A stretch of 64,000 bases of DNA, from the NCBI GenBank assembly GCA_003956705.1, contig QZCP01000042.1, positions 62,001 through 126,000 on the forward strand. The letters are read 5' to 3'. The position numbers and the translations under genes were made by a program. The DNA comes from Brevipalpus yothersi (Eukaryota; Arthropoda; Arachnida; Trombidiformes; Tenuipalpidae). Of this stretch, positions 57,425 through 64,000 are shown one piece after another. Every line of letters starts with the position of its first letter. Positions within the stretch are counted from its first letter, which is position 1. The notes under the pieces are model-generated. The model worked only from the letters and a program-made list of their open reading frames with translations, searched no databases and was not told the origin of the DNA.

Positions 57425-58255
57425 ATTAGGCAAAGTAAATGCACAATATAAAGAGAGTTGGTATTCATGCTTCAACGAAAAATGATCAGCTAGAAACTTC
57501 TTCTCTGCTGTGAAAGCTAGAGTTACAATCTCTCTTTTCTAAGCTAAACAAAAATTTTAGCCTCTTTTTTGATCAAAATTCTGAATAAACTGAAGCTCGA
57601 ATCTTTGAGTTCAACTCTGAATTGCCATTCCATCATCGGTAGCTGTTCAGTAATCACTGATTTTCACTTTTCACCCCCAACAATCAAGATCTTTCTGGTT
57701 CTCCTGGAATTGAATTTTTGTGCTTCCTGCAAAATATTGGAAAAATCTAGCAATGCTTCAATCGGATAAATATTGTGGCGCTTGATTTATGTCACAGTAG
57801 CAGCAAATTATTGCTTTTATTAATCTATTATCGCGCTGATTGCCAATATTGATATTACTTAAAAATTGTTTCAATACATGCTCATGAAGATGAATTCCAA
57901 TGAAGTTGTCTCAAAGGCTGATGGCTGAAAACAACTGATGAATAGTGGATATATTCCTCGGAAATTGTAGCATTCAGCTCATAATAGGACATTAGAAGAA
58001 GAAGAGAGCTCAGATGATTCTCGAAAAGCACCACAATTATATTTTTTGTATAGTGCCTGTGTACTGAAAAATTCACCAAGCATTCAGAATACTGCCATCT
58101 TGATGAAAAATTGTTTGCAAATTTGCAAAGCTATCACAGGTGTCTTCATGAGACGAGTTAATCGTGAGAATGAACCAAAATACACCATACTGCAAGAACT
58201 TGTATTCACATGGGTATTGAAATTATAGAGGGTCCTCATAACGGGCTACTGTCGA
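57425..58255. other. Spacer between astacin and serine protease
   Basis: 5' flank of the astacin gene and 3' flank of the serine protease gene. No supported gene. Confidence 0.45.
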
Positions 58256-59373
58256 TTAGGACATCATTTGGGGAGCATAATAGTTATTATTATTATTAAC
58301 ATTATTATAGCTACTCATGCTTGCTTGTTTCCTGCAATCTAGCCTCTTTTGCTCATTCAGAATAATATCTAATATCCAGTCCTTGTAAGCTGTCAGATTG
58401 ATGAATCCACTAAATTGTCTGTTAATGGAGCATCCAAAATTCAATCAATTAATCACTTCTGATCATTTGGAATAAATATTTTGACACACAATCGAACTAC
58501 TTACGCACAATTATCATCACCATACGAAGTCACTCCGACCAGCTCATCAATCAGTGTAATCTTATTCCTAATCACTGCTGGACCACCCGAATCACCATGA
58601 CACACATTGGATTCATTAGCACTCACAGCATTGTACATCAATTCACACTCATTTGGACAGCTGACAATAAATTGACTGAGTTCACCGTAATGCAAATCGT
58701 TGAATTGACTTGACTGATCTTGTCCATCACTTTTACCCCATCCAGCGACCACAATATTCTCTGTCCAGTTGACTTTATCAGCAATGCGAATTGATTGAAA
58801 ATATTCTGGTGGTTTGTTCAGTGGAATGGGATCACCCAATTTGAGTAGAGCCAAATCTGTTGCCCAACTGATTTTACTTGGATCCACTGGTGGACAGAAT
58901 ATTTTTTTCGGTGTGTATCGCTTGAATTCTTTGTTTGAAGCCATCTTGCGAATATCATTATCATATTTGGGAAGAATCTCTATTCGCCAATCTGGTGGAT
59001 AACCGGAACCATTCCTCATTACCACATGTTTCGCTGTGATCACCCATTTTTCACCCAAAATTGATCCAGCACCAAAGTTGAATGAAGCCTTCAATTTTTT
59101 AACTTTATTAGATTTCTTCTAATAAGTGGAGATGGTATTTTTTAGCTGAAGATAGCAAATTTTCATCTTAATATTTACCCCTTCATTTGAATCAGAATTT
59201 TCGGGCGGTATAGCAAGTATGGCAACAATGTATGGATGCTCAAACTTGGTAGCATTCCTACCATTGATGATACGAAATTGTTTGTCTTTGCTTTTCTTGT
59301 TGTTATCGATTGTATGCAAATTAGGTAGCAGTAGCATGAAGTAGATTATCGTTGAACTGATATTCATCACCAT
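58256..59373 (-). CDS. Secreted chymotrypsin-fold serine protease, catalytic triad intact
   Basis: S1-family protease of 323 residues from exons 59373-59179, 59118-58505 and 58418-58256 (phases 0 and 2). Signal peptide MVMNISSTIIYFMLLLPNL; short propeptide with activation cleavage at Arg34|IINGR. The triad is His 96 (VITAKHVV), Asp 153 (ATDLALL) and Ser 242 (CHGDSGGP). The usual Cys after the His is absent, so the His-loop disulfide is missing. A pair of extra cysteines (CPNEC) recurs in the dead homologue at 41853-43231 as a matching Cys pair, marking the two as relatives. The fold ends LTAYKDWILDII, followed by a ~30-residue tail with SSYNNVNNNNNYYAPQ. It should be active; the substrate is unknown. 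The dead homologue may modulate this or similar enzymes (inference). Confidence 0.9.
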
Positions 59374-62129
59374 CGACTTGATAATGATCTATATTCTAAG
59401 GTTCAAAACAAAGATTGTTACACCAGAAAAGCTCATTTTCTGCTACTCATGTCAGGATCTCATCATCTAGATTTCAGCAAATGTTTCGCGTTCGCAAGAG
59501 AAATTCAATCAATCAATCAATTCAGCGATATGAACGATGAATTTCTCAATTTTGGAATTCAATATTCCTTGATTGGAAGACTTTGGAAACTCCAATATTC
59601 ACTTTATATTCGAAAACTACAAGAATTATTTCATTTAGGCGATGGAAATCACAAGAACCCTTGTGTAGATGTTTGTAGTGGTCATCTTACTCTGGAATAG
59701 ATTTAATATGAGTGGAAATACCTTTAGATTTTGAACATTTCCATGAATTTCATTAGAATATGATATAATAATGAGCCAAACTGAGGCGACAATAAAATTT
59801 ACATGAAGAATTGGAGTTATTGAGCTTCAGAAGACTCGTCTGAGCTGATAATGATCAAGAACCGGATAACAACAACAGTTTAGCTTAATCAGAAAAAAAA
59901 TTCTCAGGGAATAAAATGATAGGATTATTGATATAGCGATTGATTTTGTATGCTTGAATATTGATTTATGATCATCATAAATTGGGGAATCTTCAATCAT
60001 TGAAAATCCGGGATGATACTCAATAGACGAGCTTGAATAGACTAATGATTTCTGAGTATCACGATGCACGATTCTTGGAGATACCTTTACATATCTTTAC
60101 TGAATTCACAGTGGGAGGAATATGAATGAGCAAATATTGCAGATACCCTGATGAGTCGCGTATCAATAATCATCGTTAATGATGGACCTAGATTAATCTG
60201 TCAAGCAGTTTCCTAAAGAATCAACCCTTTATTCTTGAATGGTATTGATGTGCCTTCTATCAGATAGTGTGAAACCAATAAAATTTTGCTCTCAACTTGA
60301 AATATTTGATAATCATGAATCATAATAATGAATTCTGGGAAGATGATCCAGAATACGATAGCTTTAAATGCCCTAAAATCGCGTCGATGAATTAATTCGA
60401 ACAAATCAGGGTGAAATGCTTTTTATATCGTTTCTTCTAGTTCTTACTTTTTTGGCACTTTTATTCTTCTAATTCTCCTTCAATTACAATTGAGCCAATT
60501 TTCTGTTCTACGTGTAAATATGTAAACTATGGAAACAGCGGCACATTGAAGTGAGATCGACAAGTTTGGATTCTTTCTCTTCTCTTCCTTTTGCTCAGGA
60601 TACACTAATTGATGAGTGGTAAGCCTAATGTAGGAATTTTTCCTCCATATCATTGCTAGTCAACCAGCTTTTTTGGTAAACAATCAGCCTATTATGATTT
60701 CGGTGCATAATAAATACTAACACACATAACCAATGACCAATGACCACGAATTCAGATGGGAACACTAACACGAACTAGATATGTCAATCCAAGAATATTT
60801 CCTAGAAAATGTTGCAAAGTTTTTCTGTCAGTATAAAAAACCTCTTCTCAAATGATCGAAGGAAAGTCCCTCAACATATAAGATACAGCTTTCCTGAAGT
60901 GTCTCATCGCTTGTTAAACGATCGAGAGCAATTACTTTTTCCTGTCTGCTGCTATCCACGAAACTGGACTTCTTTTCGAGAATTGATCTGGGAAACATGT
61001 CACGACGACTTGTTCCTAATCGGCTATGCTTATTGGGAATCGAGGCTTATTCGACATCAGTTCGTGACGAGATACACAGATTATTTTTCTCCACATCGTC
61101 AAACAGTGACTGTCTTTTGAGAATAAATTGGATACTACCTCCGATTGAGCTTGGATTAATACTGGAGGTATCGAAACTTGGCTCTGATTTGTCTCGAAAA
61201 CTTCCGATGAATAAGGAGTTTAATACGATTCAACATATCAATCAGCTTGAATAAACGTCTTTTAACTATTCTGGGCTTTTCATCTTGCTGGGGAATAAAA
61301 TCAGGAAATCAGGGAATAATGATTCGAGAGAACCACTGGTATATAGACGTGATATTATTATTTAATATCAAGCAATGATGGAGAAATTTCGATGCAATCC
61401 ACTAGTGATGTAAAATTCCTCTAATTGAACATTTTTTGCAATCAAAAATTCGATTCTCGAAGTATATATACAGGGTGTTTCAGAGTGATATGGCTAGTTT
61501 GAAATGCTTGAAACTCAAGATCCCTTCGGAGAATTCTCAAAATTCTTTCGATACCATACAGTAAAAATGTGTAAGTTCTGTTTGCCATAAGTTTCGAAGG
61601 AGTCCAATGAATTTTCAGGATAACAGGGTCCAAAGTGGAAATTCAGGAAATCTTGGCTGGGAGGTAGAATTTTGACAGTGATGACATTTTTGAATTCCTA
61701 ATAAAAATTACATCTTATGGAGTCGGTCCAAGATCGATAAGATAAGAGATGAGAAAGCGCAAAATCAAACTCAATCACTCTTCACTTAACTCGAGGACTC
61801 CTCAGCACCACCTGAGAGATGGGAATAGCTTCAAAAGAATAGTAGTCAAAACGGCTCTAGCTCGGATTTTTCTGTAACCTATTTTTTCTTATCTATTTTT
61901 CGATAAGAAACGCTATGGTGCTACTTTCAACCCTGTAAAAAGTTTCGTTCTCGAGATATGAGTGCTGACGTTCTGAAGCTTGATTTGGCCAGGAAAAATC
62001 TCGAACTCATCGGATCAACTCGAGACTTAGTTTTCTCGGAAGCAAATGCTTCGATTAACTCGTTGATTTTAATGATGATAAGATAAAATCCTGAATCAAT
62101 TGAAAAATCCAGGAAAATCATATTTTTGC
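59374..62129. other. No gene seen
   Basis: Several plus-strand open frames of 80-100 codons occur, but none has a signal peptide, domain motif or exon border I trust. A short cagggtgtttcag word at about 61470 resembles transposon-end sequences, without a partner. Confidence 0.45.
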
Positions 62130-62882
62130 TCAAAATGTCATATCTCTGGAAACAGCTCTGAACACATCACCAAAGTGACATTCTAGATTTTTCATCATGA
62201 GCATATGATGCTGATGATGTGAGTTTCTCCTAATGAAAAATCCATGCTCTCGCTCAAAGGCTCGTAACTTGCAATCACCAATGAATTTTATTGAATCCTG
62301 GCGAAACGTTTGGTCATCGATGTTCCCTTGCTTATCCATCTCATAAACGGTTCGGAAGAATGACTGTTGTGATTTTCTTCTGCTGTTGATCAAGATCGAG
62401 TCCATAAATTTAACGGCGGAATAGATCTGCTTATTCTCTCTCGAATCTTGACAGGTGAAGTCCCAAGACAGATACACACCATGATGAAGAGAATATTTGG
62501 ATGGAGCTGGTATGTTACACTCAATCCTAATGTTTTTAGCAAAACTTCGTAACGTTGCCTCACCGTTTTCTTCAAAATGCCCCCGATTGATTTCTCCAAG
62601 AAGTGCACAAAATTGTAAAAAATTCAAGTCAATTGGATTAATATTTCTACCAGTCCTGATCACGAATGTGATGTTGCCGGCGAGAGCAAGAAGCACACGA
62701 TCCTGGTCATCTCTTACTAGTTCTCTGAGATATCGTTTACCTCCACCAAGAAAACAGCTCATCAGATTGGACATCTGATGAGATTGGAGCCTATTCAGTC
62801 TCAGAAGAAAATCATTTCCACCATATCGGTGTGATTGATTGGTGGTTGTTTGACCAGTGGTATGATCTACATCGTTTGCCAT
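62130..62882 (-). CDS. Unrecognised 250-residue protein, downstream overlapping frame
   Basis: Uninterrupted frame of 250 residues with good coding look, starting at an ATG in an ideal context (ACCATGG). It is charged, with balanced composition, and contains features such as LALAGNITFVIRTGRN, LNFLQFCALLGEINRG and a His-rich HHQHHMLMMK near the end. No signal peptide or membrane helix. It overlaps by 16 bases the end of the minus-strand frame at 62867-63136. I do not recognise it. An intronless frame of this kind could be a retroposed gene, a transposon protein or an old viral insertion; nothing in the sequence decides this. Confidence 0.5.
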   Translation of the reverse strand: MANDVDHTTGQTTTNQSHRYGGNDFLLRLNRLQSHQMSNLMSCFLGGGKRYLRELVRDDQDRVLLALAGNITFVIRTGRNINPIDLNFLQFCALLGEINRGHFEENGEATLRSFAKNIRIECNIPAPSKYSLHHGVYLSWDFTCQDSRENKQIYSAVKFMDSILINSRRKSQQSFFRTVYEMDKQGNIDDQTFRQDSIKFIGDCKLRAFEREHGFFIRRNSHHQHHMLMMKNLECHFGDVFRAVSRDMTF

Positions 62883-63136
62883 GGTTTGATTGACGATCGA
62901 TGTTCATCACTTGCACTGAGCCCAAAATATCGGTCGACTTTCTCATTCAAATCAGATCCATTAGGTAAAACGGTTACTGGTATTTCCTGGCTGTCTTCAA
63001 CCTCCAAAACATCCGATATTTTCTCGAGGACTCTATCTTTACCATTCTTGTATTGTGTCCATGCCATCGTAACGAGCCGGATTATCTCCTCCCCATAAAC
63101 GTTTGTCGATACACAAACATCAGAATGAAAATTCAT
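62867..63136 (-). CDS. Unrecognised 89-residue frame overlapping the 250-residue protein
   Basis: Runs from the ATG at 63136 to a TAG that lies inside the start of the next frame. It has acidic, protein-like composition (LVTMAWTQYKNGKDRVLEKI, DLNEKVDRYFGLSAS). Because it ends exactly where the 250-residue frame begins, the two may be parts of one original protein split by a frameshift, or a two-frame arrangement. If joined they would make roughly 330 residues. Confidence 0.42.
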   Translation of the reverse strand: MNFHSDVCVSTNVYGEEIIRLVTMAWTQYKNGKDRVLEKISDVLEVEDSQEIPVTVLPNGSDLNEKVDRYFGLSASDEHRSSIKPWQTM

Positions 63137-63835
63137 GAGCTAAATGGCGGAAGCTAGGATGATCAACCGTTAAACACTGACAATCTCAATAACCATCACA
63201 ACTCGCTTACCGTTTATTCATCGGAAGCCAAACACTACCGTGCTCATTAAAAAAATCACTGAATCTCAAGTGCATCTTGAACAATTGAAACGGTTTTCTA
63301 AACTTGAAATGCTCAACCCACTTCCACTCAATGGAAAACAACCACAAATGACCAGTTGATGCATGAAAACAGTCAAAGAATTGTTACTTTTCTCGCCTTT
63401 ATCAGTTAAACAAGCCACTCTTACCGATTGAATTATTGGTCAGTGTTTAATCGCTACATTGATATGACCGGTTGATAAGTGCGACTTTTTATTTGATGCA
63501 CTCTCTAACTAAATGGCATCTCACATTTAAGTCGTATGCTCTTATTCACTGAAGTTATTCGCGACTTTATTTGGAAGCAGTGTTTCACCCATGAGTTTGC
63601 CTTATAAACCGGGAAATACGGTACATGTATACATGTATATTTAGGATGTTCATATCTGTGTGATTCTACATCCGACATCAATTCGTTCAAGCCAGAGAAA
63701 CTAAGATATGATTGAATCATGTGCAGAAGCAGGGATTCTTTTTCCATTTCCCGATTGAGTTATGTTTTGTTATCTATTCAGCGCGTACATATTTACATGT
63801 ATTGCTACATCTCATTTTTTGGCCTCATCCTGGTC
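63137..63835. other. No gene seen
   Basis: AT-rich 5' flank of the overlapping frames. No supported feature. Confidence 0.4.
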
Positions 63836-63925
63836 GTCCTCGCCTCCACTTGAGACAGTTTCTACAGTGGTTGTCCTTGCCTTCACTTGAGACAGTTTCT
63901 ACAGTGGTTATCCTTGCCTCCACCC
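63836..63925. repeat. 37-base tandem repeat, about 2.4 copies
   Basis: Unit 63836-63872 (core CTTGAGACAGTTTCTACAGT) is repeated at 63873-63909 with two or three differences, and a third partial copy (tccttgcctccac) follows. The unit is not a multiple of three, so it is unlikely to be coding. The array may continue beyond the window in another form. Confidence 0.85.
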
Positions 63926-64000
63926 TTCCATCTACCGATAGCGCATCTTACAAACCCTCTCATAAGCAGTCATTTGCTCAGAAGGTCTTTCCCCTTTCTG

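Noticed and set aside
61470..61490. cagggtgtttcag word, similar to ends of several invertebrate transposons
   Set aside because: No inverted partner or target duplication was found within a few kilobases.
62130..63136. Endogenous viral nucleoprotein
   Set aside because: The intronless overlapping frames are suggestive, but I recognise no viral motif; kept only as one of several hypotheses.

Overview
This window is nuclear DNA from an intron-bearing animal, most likely an arthropod and possibly a mite. The DNA is AT-rich and dense in CT/GA microsatellites, two of which contain assembly gaps. Introns are mostly 50-400 bases with GT-AG borders. Recognisable genes include two arthropod-style neural Ig-family surface proteins and conserved CK2-beta, RBX2 and LRR1 genes. 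Assignment to mites is inference; there is no rRNA or mitochondrial sequence to settle it. All gene models below were spliced by hand from GT/AG sites and reading-frame phase.

Layout. Positions 1-11.4 kb hold no coding sequence I can support and are probably an intron or upstream DNA of the Ig/transmembrane gene whose last four exons lie at 11404-12514 (+). An LRR1 homologue follows (13319-14365, -). A beaten-path-like gene on the minus strand has its signal-peptide exon and Ig exons at 22034-16441, with a 4.8 kb intron; its 3' end was not found. From 22 to 30.6 kb I see no genes. CK2-beta (30579-31624, +) and RBX2/RNF7 (32548-32841, -) are convergent housekeeping genes.

From 33.7 to 59.4 kb, apart from one transposon, every supported gene is on the minus strand and encodes a secreted protein. 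They are three tandem paralogues of an Ala/Lys-rich helical protein; a serine protease homologue with two of three catalytic residues replaced and a Pro-Lys/Lys-His-Thr repeat tail; three small signal-peptide proteins with basic Thr/Lys/Arg-rich tails, one of them apparently truncated by a stop; an astacin metalloprotease with an 88-residue Arg/Ser/Thr tail; and an apparently active chymotrypsin-fold protease with an Asn-rich tail. It reads as a lineage-specific secretome cluster built by duplication, perhaps saliva, glue, silk or cuticle, though tissue cannot be read from sequence. A segment of roughly 570 bases upstream of one helical gene is duplicated upstream of the protease homologue, so two unrelated genes share a 5' flank. 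A frameshifted fibronectin-III-like relic lies between them.

The most unusual object is a 5.9 kb DNA transposon at 47974-53895. It has 26-base terminal inverted repeats starting CCCGGG, an intact 811-residue CMC (EnSpm/Plavaka-like) DDE transposase, and two divergently transcribed tandem genes for BEN-domain proteins sharing an intron position. Some twenty copies of a palindromic motif close to TTCATGCATGAA or TTCTTGCAAGAA are scattered through it. The transposase and first BEN start codons are only 37 bases apart.

At 62.1-63.1 kb two overlapping open frames on the minus strand encode an unrecognised protein or proteins. The last 200 bases contain a 37-base tandem repeat.
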